Positions 27,495 to 35,614 of a stretch of DNA of 47,757 nucleotides are shown here, piece by piece. Numbering within the stretch: position 1 is the stretch's first letter; every line of letters starts with the position of its first letter. The notes beneath the pieces were generated by a model. It was given only the letters and a program-made list of their open reading frames with translations. It was not told the DNA's origin and did no database searches. Made by a program: the position numbers and the translations under genes. Source of the DNA: JADZAA01 sp039810485 (GTDB lineage: Bacteria; Bacteroidota; Ignavibacteria; Kapaibacteriales; UBA961); assembly GCA_039810485.1 (NCBI GenBank), contig JBDHXA010000009.1, positions 1 to 47,757 of the forward strand, given 5' to 3'.

Positions 27495-29012
27495 ATGAAA
27501 TATATTCTTACTCCCGATGAAATGCGGGCAGTTGACGGCGCCACAATTGAGAATTATAAAATTCCTTCAATTGTTTTAATGGAAAATGCTTCGCGAAGCG
27601 CAGCCAATATCATTCACCGTTTTATTACTCGGCAGATTCCACATTTTCACGGGAAAATTTACGCCCTATGCGGAGTAGGAAATAATGGTGGAGACGGGCT
27701 TGCCATTGCGCGTCATTTGCATGAAAATTACCAAGTCAGCATCATTGTATTGCGCGATAACAAATCTTTTTCGACAGATGCTGAAATCAATTTTCAGATT
27801 GCAAGCTCTTTGAAAATTGAATGTATTTTCCTTGATACTCCTGAATTTATTAACAGCTTAAATTTCGAATCAAGCAGCATTTTTCTCGATGCATTAATTG
27901 GAATTGGAGGCAGTGGCGAGCTTCGTCAAAACACGGTGCAATTGCTTTCGCAAGTTCGAGCGTCTCGTCCATCTGCAATAATTGCCATAGACAATCCAAC
28001 TGGCATGAATTGCTTGACAGGCGAGTGCGATAGTTCAGCTCTTGATGCCGATTTGACTATCGCTATGGCTGCAGAAAAAACCGGTTTAAGGCTTGGGAAA
28101 GGAATCGAGAAATGCGGCAAAATAGAAACGGCTTTTATAGGAGCTCCACAATCAGTTATAGAGCATTTTGCCAGCTCGGCTCGCTGGGAAGCAGGCGACA
28201 ATGCCCTGCAGAATCGCCAGCGCGTTTCTTCAAAATTCGACTACGGGCGCGTAGTTGTCATTGCAGGAAGCCGATCTATGCCCGGCGCAGCCGTATTAGC
28301 TGCAAATGCTGCGGTAACTTCCGGCGCTGGTTTGGTTGAACTCTTTACGCCGGAACGACATGCCTCATTGTTGCCAGAAATAATCTGCCATCGTCCGCAA
28401 TCTTGGCAAAACGGTTTTTTTTCTCCGGACGACCTTGACGAAATCGCTCCTTCGCTTGCAAAGGCAGACTCGATAGTTCTCGGGCCCGGCATAGGACTTC
28501 GAGCAGAAACTCAAGAATTTGTTCGAGATATCGTTGAAATAGCCGGTAACACACCTCTTATAATTGATGCAGAAGCAATCGCGGCTATAGGAGATGCGCA
28601 CCTGCTGCCATCAATGGTACTTACGCCGCATATTGGTGAATTTGCTCGGCTTACAGGAATTTCACGCGATGAAATAGCTCTCAATTCCTTATCAATTGCT
28701 CGTAAATTTGCCTCAGAAACAAGATCAATTCTGCATCTAAAACACATTCCTTCTTTGACGACAGACGGTAAATTCACTTACTTTGCCATCAATGGCAACC
28801 CCGGCATGGCAACAGCGGGCAGCGGAGACGTTTTATCCGGCATAATCGGCGCTTTTGCAGCTCGTGCTATTACTCCTTTGCAAGCTGCTTCGTATGGCGC
28901 ATTTATTCACGCTTTGTCCGGCGATCTTTGCGCCAAAAAAATTGGCTTTGAAGCATTGACTGCTTCTCGTATTATTGAATTTCTGCCCGAGGCATTACAT
29001 ACAGCTATATGA
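27495..29012 (+). CDS. nnrD: Bifunctional NAD(P)HX epimerase / ADP-dependent NAD(P)HX dehydratase
   Basis: This is the fused metabolite-repair enzyme that epimerises and dehydrates damaged hydrated NAD(P)H. It has 505 residues. The YjeF_N epimerase domain (about 1-215) shows ENASRSAA, GVGNNGGDGLAIARHL and IDNPTGMN. The YjeF_C ribokinase-like dehydratase domain (about 235-505) shows VIAGSRSMPGAAVLAANAA, GPGIG, LTPHIGEFARL and NPGMATAGSGDVLSGIIGAF. The ATG at 27495 is used instead of a TTG at 27489. Its TGA overlaps the ATG of the VanZ-like gene (ATGA), so they are coupled. Confidence 0.96.
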   Translation: MKYILTPDEMRAVDGATIENYKIPSIVLMENASRSAANIIHRFITRQIPHFHGKIYALCGVGNNGGDGLAIARHLHENYQVSIIVLRDNKSFSTDAEINFQIASSLKIECIFLDTPEFINSLNFESSSIFLDALIGIGGSGELRQNTVQLLSQVRASRPSAIIAIDNPTGMNCLTGECDSSALDADLTIAMAAEKTGLRLGKGIEKCGKIETAFIGAPQSVIEHFASSARWEAGDNALQNRQRVSSKFDYGRVVVIAGSRSMPGAAVLAANAAVTSGAGLVELFTPERHASLLPEIICHRPQSWQNGFFSPDDLDEIAPSLAKADSIVLGPGIGLRAETQEFVRDIVEIAGNTPLIIDAEAIAAIGDAHLLPSMVLTPHIGEFARLTGISRDEIALNSLSIARKFASETRSILHLKHIPSLTTDGKFTYFAINGNPGMATAGSGDVLSGIIGAFAARAITPLQAASYGAFIHALSGDLCAKKIGFEALTASRIIEFLPEALHTAI

Positions 29013-29410
29013 AAAACAATCGTATTATGCGCATTGCTCCATTTATTGCGCTAAGTGCGGCCATCTTTTGGTTTTCTCATCAGCAGCAGCCGCCTTTTCT
29101 CGATCTCGGCTTTCAATGGGAAGATAAATTATATCATTTTATAGCATATTTTATCTATGGAATTGCTGCAGCAATTGCCATTCGCGCTGCATTTCCGCGT
29201 TTCAATCATCGTTTCACATTAATCCTGCTCATTATTACAGTCATGGTATTTGGAGCATCCGATGAATTTCACCAATGGTTTGTTCCGGGGCGATCAAGCG
29301 ATTTTGCCGATTGGCTCGCTGACGTTTTAGGAGGAATAGCCTCTGCAGCTGCTGTTGCATTTGCAGATAAAAAATGGCTTAACCGCAAAAATGCAGGTAA
29401 TCAACATTAA
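29009..29410 (+). CDS. VanZ-like membrane protein
   Basis: A small polytopic membrane protein of 133 residues. The pattern WEDKLYHFIAYFIYG, FGASDEFHQWFVPGRSSDFADWLADVLGG is the VanZ-like family signature. Four hydrophobic segments are visible. The family function is not established outside glycopeptide resistance clusters, and no such genes are here. It overlaps nnrD by four bases at its start and converges on sufS at its end. Confidence 0.9.
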   Translation: MKNNRIMRIAPFIALSAAIFWFSHQQQPPFLDLGFQWEDKLYHFIAYFIYGIAAAIAIRAAFPRFNHRFTLILLIITVMVFGASDEFHQWFVPGRSSDFADWLADVLGGIASAAAVAFADKKWLNRKNAGNQH

Positions 29411-30666
29411 GCGAAAAATTTCACAACCGAGTGTAGAGCTTCGGTTAGAATATCAATTTCTGCTTCTGTATTATAGAATGCCAAAGAAGCGCGAGTTGTA
29501 GCAGAAACGCCAAAATGCTGCCACAGCGGTTGATTGCAATGATGTCCGGTACGAACGGCAATTCCTTCGCGATCAAGAAAAGAACCGATGTCGTGCGGAT
29601 GAATGTCGCCAAGCGTAAAAGATATCACGGACACTTTTTGAGGCGATTTGCCGTAAATTTTTATTCCATAGATTTCAGAAAGTCGCTCATTAGCATAGCG
29701 AAGGAGTTCATGTTCGCGCAATTCAATATCAGACATTCCAAGCGACTGGATATATTTTATGGCTGATGCCAGACCAATAGCTCCTTCTATATTCGGCGTG
29801 CCGGCTTCGAATTTTTCCGGTGCATCGGCAAATGTAGTGCGTTCGAAAGTTACTAGACGTATCATGCCGCCGCCACTTTGATACGGCGGCATTTTTTGCA
29901 ATATTTCTCTTCTGACATACAGCGCTCCAATTCCCGACGGGCCAAAGAGTTTATGCCCAGAAAAAGCATAAAAATCACAATCAAGCTCGCGCACATCAAT
30001 CTTTAAATGGGGAATTGCTTGCGCTCCGTCGAGCAAGGTTGGAATGCCGCGCTCGCGGGCGGCGGCAATAATCTCACGAGCTGGGTTAATTGTGCCAAGC
30101 GAATTTGACACATGAGCCAAAGCGATGAGTTTTGTTCGGCTTCCGAGAAAAGTATCAAGATCATCGGTTATTAGTTCGCCATTATCTGAAACCGGCATTA
30201 CTCGCAATCGAGCTCCTTTTTCTTTGCAGAGCAGCTGCCAAGGCACAAGATTAGAGTGATGCTCCATTTGTGTAATCACAATCTCATCGCCCTCCCGCAA
30301 AATATTCCTGCCAAAAGTTGAAGCCGCTAAGTTGATGGATTCCGTAGTGCCGCGCGTAAAAATAATCTCATTAGCATTCGCACCGACAAACTGCGCCACA
30401 ATTTTTCGCGCATTTTCATAAGCATCTGTTGCATTCTGACTTAGAAAATGAACACCGCGATGTATGTTTGCATTTGATTCGGTGTAATGATGAGCGATTG
30501 AATCAAGAACTGCCTGCGGTTTGTGGGCAGTTGCAGCATTGTCTAAATATACCAACGGCTTGCCATATATTTTAGCTGCAAGTGCAGGAAAATCCTTACG
30601 GATAGCATCCCAATCATGTATTGCAGGCGGCTTAGATTTTTGAGATTGTTCGGCACTGTTGAGCAT
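29407..30666 (-). CDS. sufS: Cysteine desulfurase SufS
   Basis: This is the PLP enzyme that removes sulfur from cysteine and hands it to the SufBCD scaffold. It has 419 residues. The PLP lysine is Lys239 in AFSGHKLFGPSGIG, and the catalytic persulfide cysteine is Cys377 in RTGHHCNQPL. VYLDNAATAHKP and RGTTESINLAA are family motifs of the type II desulfurase. An in-frame TTG at 30669 would extend it by one residue, but the ATG at 30666 has GAGGAG eight bases upstream, inside the end of sufD. It is the last gene of the suf operon, and its stop overlaps that of the VanZ-like gene. Confidence 0.96.
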   Translation of the reverse strand: MLNSAEQSQKSKPPAIHDWDAIRKDFPALAAKIYGKPLVYLDNAATAHKPQAVLDSIAHHYTESNANIHRGVHFLSQNATDAYENARKIVAQFVGANANEIIFTRGTTESINLAASTFGRNILREGDEIVITQMEHHSNLVPWQLLCKEKGARLRVMPVSDNGELITDDLDTFLGSRTKLIALAHVSNSLGTINPAREIIAAARERGIPTLLDGAQAIPHLKIDVRELDCDFYAFSGHKLFGPSGIGALYVRREILQKMPPYQSGGGMIRLVTFERTTFADAPEKFEAGTPNIEGAIGLASAIKYIQSLGMSDIELREHELLRYANERLSEIYGIKIYGKSPQKVSVISFTLGDIHPHDIGSFLDREGIAVRTGHHCNQPLWQHFGVSATTRASLAFYNTEAEIDILTEALHSVVKFFA

Positions 30667-30671
30667 CAATG

Positions 30672-31973
30672 TTACTCCTCAACGTGCAATTGGTCTGCAA
30701 TTATTCTATCGAGCGCTATGCGCATTTCTTCATTTTTAATTTTATTAAGTATTTCTGAGGCAAAGGCGTGAAGCAACAATGCTTTGGCTTTTTCTTCGGG
30801 AATACCACGCGATTGCAAATAGAAGAGCGACTCTTCATCTAAATAACCGGATGTTGCGCCATGTGAACACTTTACGTCGTCAGCATAAATCTCTAATTCC
30901 GGCTTGCTGTTGATGGTTGCGCCGGCCGACAATAAAATTGTCCGATTCGATTGGTAAGCATTGGTCTTTTGAGCATTTTTGAAAACCATCACTCTTCCGT
31001 TAAACACAGCTGTCGACTTATCGTCGAGAATATGTTTGTATAGTTCGCTGCTTTGACAATGCGGCGAAACGTGATCAACCGTTGTATGATTGTCAATCAA
31101 TCTGCGATCATTGCCTAAAACAAGTCCATAAAAATGAGTTTCGGCATTAGAGCCGACAAGCTCGGCGCTTGATGTATTGCGAACAAATGCGCCGCCAAAA
31201 GTCAAAGTTACTGCCTCATATCGGCTGTCTGCCAATTGTCGAACTCTCGAATCTGAAATCTTTGCGGCAGAATCATCTTGGATGATGTAATGCTGCAATG
31301 AAGAGTTTTCTTCCAAAAGCAATTCAGCGGCTGAATTAACCAAAGCAGGGCTATCGCCTAGCGCTGCTGAATATTCGATGATAGATACTTCAGAATTTTT
31401 ACCAACCGATATGTAAATTCTTGGCTGCACCAAAACTGATGATGATCTCGCATCGGTGTAATTTATAATTGCAATTGGCTGGAGAATCTTTTTGCCGGCT
31501 ACAATTTTTAGCGACACTCCACTTTGGAAAAAAGCAGTGTTCAGAGCTGTAAAAGCATTTTTGTCGAATGGAAGTATTTCTCCAAACAAATTTTCATTTT
31601 GCGGATTAACTTCATGCAGAGATGAAACTTGCACATCGTCTGGCACGCCGTCGGGCAGTGAAAAACTTGGTGAAAAAATACCGTTCAGAAGCAGTATTTT
31701 GACTGTATTCTGAGGTATAAAATCAGGGATCGCAGGCAGTTCTCCACGTTGAATCGTATTCTCAGATGGCAGCAAATAATCATGCTTAATCAGCGGAATA
31801 ATATTAGTATACTTCCAATCTTCAACGCGAATGGTAGGAAAGCCAAGCGCTCTAAAGTTTTCTGCCGCTTTGCTTCGCAACGCATGAAAACATGTTTGAT
31901 TATCACCATTGAGCGATTGCTCGCGAGCTGTGAAGAAATCGAGCAATTTATTATGCAAATCATTGTTTTCCAT
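30672..31973 (-). CDS. sufD: Fe-S cluster assembly protein SufD
   Basis: This is the scaffold partner of SufB and SufC, 433 residues. The C-terminal beta-helix core contains the family motifs RQLADSRYEAVTLTFGG, DNHTTVDHVSPHCQSSELYKHILDDKS and ADDVKCSHGATSGYLDEESLFYLQSRGIP. The N-terminal part has FPTIRVEDWKYTNI. The frame could start five codons earlier at 31988 inside sufC; MENNDLHNKL at 31973 leaves a four-base gap after sufC and seems the likelier start, but this is uncertain. It sits between sufC and sufS in the operon. Confidence 0.94.
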   Translation of the reverse strand: MENNDLHNKLLDFFTAREQSLNGDNQTCFHALRSKAAENFRALGFPTIRVEDWKYTNIIPLIKHDYLLPSENTIQRGELPAIPDFIPQNTVKILLLNGIFSPSFSLPDGVPDDVQVSSLHEVNPQNENLFGEILPFDKNAFTALNTAFFQSGVSLKIVAGKKILQPIAIINYTDARSSSVLVQPRIYISVGKNSEVSIIEYSAALGDSPALVNSAAELLLEENSSLQHYIIQDDSAAKISDSRVRQLADSRYEAVTLTFGGAFVRNTSSAELVGSNAETHFYGLVLGNDRRLIDNHTTVDHVSPHCQSSELYKHILDDKSTAVFNGRVMVFKNAQKTNAYQSNRTILLSAGATINSKPELEIYADDVKCSHGATSGYLDEESLFYLQSRGIPEEKAKALLLHAFASEILNKIKNEEMRIALDRIIADQLHVEE

Positions 31974-31977
31974 AGTT

Positions 31978-32724
31978 CTATGCCGCATCCTTTAGCCAAT
32001 CGTAACCTTTTTCTTCTAATTCTAATGCCAGTTCTTTTCCACCAGAACGCACAATTTTCCCTTTATAGAGAACATGGACAAAATCGGGAACAATATAATT
32101 CAACAAACGTTGGTAATGCGTTATTACAACAAAAGCATTATCGTTGTTTCGTTGTGCATTTATGCCGTTGGATACGATTTTAAGTGCATCAATATCGAGC
32201 CCGGAGTCAGTTTCATCTAAAATCGTAAGTTTGGGTTCAAGCATAGCCATTTGAAATATTTCATTTCGTTTTTTTTCTCCGCCGGAAAAACCTTCATTCA
32301 AAGAGCGCTGCAAAAAGCTCTTGTCTATTTCGACAAGTTTTGATTTTTCCCGCACCATTGCTAGAAAGTCCATCGCGTCAAGCGGATCTTGTCCGCGACT
32401 TTTGCGAAGTTCATTCATAGCGCTTTTCAAAAAATTCACGGTAGATACGCCCGGAATTTCTACAGGATATTGGAATGCAAGGAAAATGCCAGCATGAGCG
32501 CGCGCTTCCGGCGGCATGCCGAGCAAATTTCGTCCACCGAATAATACTTCGCCACCGGTTACTTCAAATTCATTGCGACCGGCAAGAACTGAAGCAAGAG
32601 TTGACTTGCCGGAGCCGTTTGGTCCCATGATCGCATGAACTTCTCCCGGTCGCACTTTCAGCGAAATTCCGTTCAGAATTTGTTTTCCTTCTATTCCTGC
32701 ACAAAGATTTGATATTTCAAGCAT
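31978..32724 (-). CDS. sufC: Fe-S cluster assembly ATPase SufC
   Basis: This is the ABC-type ATPase of the SufBCD complex. Walker A is GPNGSGKST, the ABC signature is FSGGEKKRNE, and Walker B is LTILDETDSGLD, followed by a His-switch region ITHYQRLLNYI. It has 248 residues from the start MLEISNLCAG. In-frame ATGs at 32754 and 32730 are possible, but the AGAGAA before 32724 gives normal spacing for this start. No TM segments; it powers Fe-S assembly rather than transport. Confidence 0.96.
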   Translation of the reverse strand: MLEISNLCAGIEGKQILNGISLKVRPGEVHAIMGPNGSGKSTLASVLAGRNEFEVTGGEVLFGGRNLLGMPPEARAHAGIFLAFQYPVEIPGVSTVNFLKSAMNELRKSRGQDPLDAMDFLAMVREKSKLVEIDKSFLQRSLNEGFSGGEKKRNEIFQMAMLEPKLTILDETDSGLDIDALKIVSNGINAQRNNDNAFVVITHYQRLLNYIVPDFVHVLYKGKIVRSGGKELALELEEKGYDWLKDAA

Positions 32725-32759
32725 TTTCATTTCTCTATAATTGTACGATAACAATCGGT

Positions 32760-33134
32760 TTATATTGAGTTCATCTCATCTTGAATTGCCAAAGCAAGCC
32801 ATTCTTTTTCATTGAAACCAATGCAACAGCCGGAATTGCCCAAAAGAATTGGGCGCTTTATCAATTTTCCGTTTGCAGATAAAAATTCAAATAGATGCTC
32901 TATTGGCATTGCTTGCAATTCGTCTTTATTTGGCAAAGAATGATAAGTTTTCCCTGATGTATTTAGCAGTTCTTTTATACTGCGTCCGCAATGTTCATAG
33001 ATAGAGCGAATTGTGTCTATGCCAAGCGGATTTTCCACAATATCAATGTAATCAGCGCGAATCAACTCTTTTTTTATGAATTGGATCGCTTTCTTGCATG
33101 TGCTGCATTTTCTGTAGTGCAGTAGTTTGAGCAT
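32760..33134 (-). CDS. ArsC/Spx-family thioredoxin-fold protein
   Basis: A 124-residue protein of the ArsC/Spx/YffB group, with the N-terminal motif LHYRKCSTCKKAIQFIKK carrying a CxxC-like pair. The conserved KRPIL-containing segment (NGKLIKRPILLGNSGCCIGFNEKEW) is also present; family members usually have an Arg-Pro here. I start at the ATG at 33134, which fits the family N-terminus, rather than at 33203 inside sufB. The gene lies between sufB and sufC, 37 bases after sufB. True arsenate reductases need other partners that are absent, so a redox or regulatory task in the SUF operon is inferred. Confidence 0.88.
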   Translation of the reverse strand: MLKLLHYRKCSTCKKAIQFIKKELIRADYIDIVENPLGIDTIRSIYEHCGRSIKELLNTSGKTYHSLPNKDELQAMPIEHLFEFLSANGKLIKRPILLGNSGCCIGFNEKEWLALAIQDEMNSI

Positions 33135-33171
33135 AATAATTACTGTTGTTGTGTCAAAATACCTCGAACAA

Positions 33172-34620
33172 TCAACCGACGCTGCCCTCGAGTGAAACTG
33201 CAAGCAGTCGCGACGCCTCTACGGCAAACTCCATAGGCAATTGATTCATTACTTCTTTACAATAGCCATTTACAATCAAAGCTACTGCTTCTTCGTTGGA
33301 AATGCCTCTTTGATTGCAATAGAAAAGTATATCCTCACCTATTTTCGAGGTTGTAGCTTCATGCTCAACTATTGCCGTTTTGTTGGACACCTCAAGATAA
33401 GGGAACGTATGCGCGCCGCATGTGTCGCCAATGAGCAAAGAATCGCATTGTGAAAAATTTCGCGCATTCTCTGCTGTTCTGTTAATGCGCACCAATCCGC
33501 GGTAGCTATTATTAGAACGTCCAGCCGAGACGCCCTTTGACACAATTCTGCTGCGCGTATTCTTTCCGATATGCATCATTTTTGTGCCTGTGTCTGCTTG
33601 CTGATAATTATTGGTGACTGCTACCGAATAGAACTCGCCAACAGAATTGTCGCCTTTCAGCACAACGCTTGGGTATTTCCACGTGATTGCCGATCCTGTT
33701 TCAACTTGCGTCCAAGATATTTTACTGTTGTCGCCAAGACACATTCCACGCTTTGTTACAAAATTATAGATTCCGCCTTTGCCTTCTTTGTCGCCCGGAT
33801 ACCAATTTTGCACAGTTGAATATTTTACTTCGGCATTTTTATCAGCAACAATTTCCACCACTGCTGCATGAAGTTGATTTTCATCGCGCATTGGCGCAGT
33901 ACAGCCCTCCAAATAGCTTGCATAAGCGCCTTCCTCAGCCACAATAAGCGTTCTTTCAAACTGACCTGTTTCTTTGGCATTCATACGGAAATAGGTAGAT
34001 AATTCCATGGGGCAACGCACTCCTTTGGGAATATAGCAAAAAGTCCCGTCGCTGAAAACCGCAGAATTAAGAGCCGAGAAAAAATTATCACTTGGCGGGA
34101 CCACGCTGCCCAAATATTTTTTCACCAAATCTGGATGTTCGCGAATTGCTTCGCTTATCGAGCAGAAAATTACGCCCATAGCGCCGAGTTTATCCTTAAA
34201 CGTTGTTGCAACTGACACGCTGTCTAAAACGGCATCAACAGCGATTCCGGAAAGACGTTCTTGTTCGACAAGTGAAATGCCGAGTTTCTCAAAAGTATTT
34301 CGAAGCTCAGGATCGATTTCATCAAGCGACTTTGGCGCTTCTTTTTTGGGTTTTGGTGCCGCATAATAGCTGATATCATTAAAATCAATTGGCGGGAACT
34401 GCACTTTTGCCCAATTCGGAGCTTTCATCGAAAGCCATTGGCGATATGCCTTCAAGCGCCATTCAAGCATCCAGTTCGGTTCTTGTTTTTTTGCCGAAAT
34501 CATGCGAATTACATCTTCATTCAATCCTTTCGGTGCTACTTCCTGCTCTATATCGCTGACAAAGCCGTATTTATATTCACTTGATACAACTTCATCAAGT
34601 ATATTGTTTTCCGTATTCAT
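33172..34620 (-). CDS. sufB: Fe-S cluster assembly scaffold SufB
   Basis: This is the central scaffold on which the SUF system builds clusters, 482 residues. Recognisable segments are the N-terminal KKQEPNWMLEWRLKAYRQW, GVIFCSISEAIREHPDLVKKYLG, YIPKGVRCPMELSTYFR, the catalytic-pathway stretch YLEGCTAPMRDENQLHAAVVEI, and the C-terminal EHEATTSKIGEDILFYCNQRGI with its conserved Glu. Lengths match the family. Sixteen bases separate it from the Rrf2 regulator upstream, so they are one operon. Confidence 0.97.
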   Translation of the reverse strand: MNTENNILDEVVSSEYKYGFVSDIEQEVAPKGLNEDVIRMISAKKQEPNWMLEWRLKAYRQWLSMKAPNWAKVQFPPIDFNDISYYAAPKPKKEAPKSLDEIDPELRNTFEKLGISLVEQERLSGIAVDAVLDSVSVATTFKDKLGAMGVIFCSISEAIREHPDLVKKYLGSVVPPSDNFFSALNSAVFSDGTFCYIPKGVRCPMELSTYFRMNAKETGQFERTLIVAEEGAYASYLEGCTAPMRDENQLHAAVVEIVADKNAEVKYSTVQNWYPGDKEGKGGIYNFVTKRGMCLGDNSKISWTQVETGSAITWKYPSVVLKGDNSVGEFYSVAVTNNYQQADTGTKMMHIGKNTRSRIVSKGVSAGRSNNSYRGLVRINRTAENARNFSQCDSLLIGDTCGAHTFPYLEVSNKTAIVEHEATTSKIGEDILFYCNQRGISNEEAVALIVNGYCKEVMNQLPMEFAVEASRLLAVSLEGSVG

Positions 34621-34635
34621 AAAAGTAATATTAAA

Positions 34636-35064
34636 TTATACAGATATTGTTTCTGCCGAATAGCTGATTGTTTCGGCTATCGTCATTGAATGAAACAATG
34701 CGTCTATTCGCTTTTGAAGCGCTTGCATTGGTTTTCGTATTGTGCAGTTGTTGAACGCCACACAGCAGCAATCAATATCATTGACCGCGCAATCAACTAT
34801 GTTCTGCTTTCCCTCTACGCCTGTTATCACATCGGCAATTGTAATCAAATCGGCAGTCCGAGCTAAAGTGTATCCCCCCTGAGTGCCTTGATGCGATACC
34901 GTTATCCTCGATTTCGACAGCGCATGCAATACCTTTGCCACAAGCTCAAACGATATGCCATACCACTCTGCAATTTCTTTTGCACGAACTATTTCTCCAC
35001 GGCGAACAGCTATATACTGAACAGCAAGTAAACCATATTCGATTCTTTTTGAAAGTCGTAGCAT
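34636..35064 (-). CDS. Rrf2-family transcriptional regulator of the suf operon
   Basis: A winged-helix repressor of 142 residues. The N-terminal wHTH (LSKRIEYGLLAVQYIAVRRGEIVRAKEIAEWYGIS) is typical, and RITVSHQGTQGGYTLART is the wing. Cysteines at 92, 99-101 and 107 lie where IscR-like members bind a [2Fe-2S] cluster (IscR: 92, 98, 104), so it probably senses Fe-S status. It is the first gene of the suf operon, and two palindromes in the upstream DNA (35098-35115 and 35161-35190) are candidate operators. Autoregulation and control of suf genes is inferred from this arrangement. Confidence 0.92.
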   Translation of the reverse strand: MLRLSKRIEYGLLAVQYIAVRRGEIVRAKEIAEWYGISFELVAKVLHALSKSRITVSHQGTQGGYTLARTADLITIADVITGVEGKQNIVDCAVNDIDCCCVAFNNCTIRKPMQALQKRIDALFHSMTIAETISYSAETISV

Positions 35065-35097
35065 AGATAAGTTGTATTATTGATATCAACGAACACT

Positions 35098-35115
35098 TCT
35101 GATACGTTTATCAGA
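35098..35115. promoter_or_regulatory. Palindrome upstream of rrf2, candidate operator
   Basis: Arms TCTGATA and TATCAGA around a 4-base centre, about 35-50 bases upstream of the rrf2 start. Its position near the expected promoter and its symmetry suit a homodimeric regulator. No matching site has been identified, so it is a proposal. Confidence 0.4.
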
Positions 35116-35160
35116 TATTATTCCGCCACAAAATTACGACATTTTTAGTCGTGTTTCAAG

Positions 35161-35190
35161 AAAAATTATTTTAGAACTAAAATAATTTTT
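35161..35190. promoter_or_regulatory. Perfect AT-rich inverted repeat upstream of rrf2
   Basis: 14-base arms AAAAATTATTTTAG (35161-35174) and CTAAAATAATTTTT (35177-35190) are perfect complements around two bases. It lies about 100 bases upstream of rrf2. It could be a regulator site, or an AT-rich terminator for the R-M side. Only the symmetry is seen directly. Confidence 0.4.
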
Positions 35191-35614
35191 GTCGCTGCTA
35201 ATCAGTAGTGGTCAATATCTCAATCTTATTTTGGTTGATTTGGCGTGCTTGCACCATTGCTGCTGAAAAGTTAGCAAAAAAACAACCTTCATTTGTGGGA
35301 TTTCAAACTTGGTCACACTATATTTTATACAAATTCCGCAAAATTTTAGCTTCGACCAATACATTTGATTTTAAGTTAATAAAAATCTATTCTTATCCAT
35401 GAACGATATTTAAGGCGAAACAAAGTAAATATAATAGAATCTTTTTGTTTGACAGTTTATTATGTTTATCTAAAACAATGCTCTTAGCACATTTCTTACA
35501 AGTTGTTCTTGCGTCTTCATCGGTTCGGGAATTGGCATTCGGGGAATATTTAACCACTAAACATAAATACGAAGCGATTCGCCCAGACTGATTCAAAGTG
35601 CTCGATAGAGGCAG
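35191..35614. other. Unassigned stretch next to the decayed R-M locus
   Basis: No convincing gene. A 67-codon minus-strand frame at 35393-35596 contains a short TTCKKCAKS cysteine pair but resembles no family I know. Given the neighbouring pseudogenes, the stretch may be further debris of an imported island. Confidence 0.35.

Noticed and set aside
29009..29410. Glycopeptide resistance determinant
   Set aside because: Only a VanZ-like protein is present; no van ligase or sensor genes occur, and the family is common in non-resistant bacteria.
32760..33134. Arsenic resistance gene
   Set aside because: No arsB, acr3 or arsR is nearby and it lies within the suf operon; fold family only is claimed.
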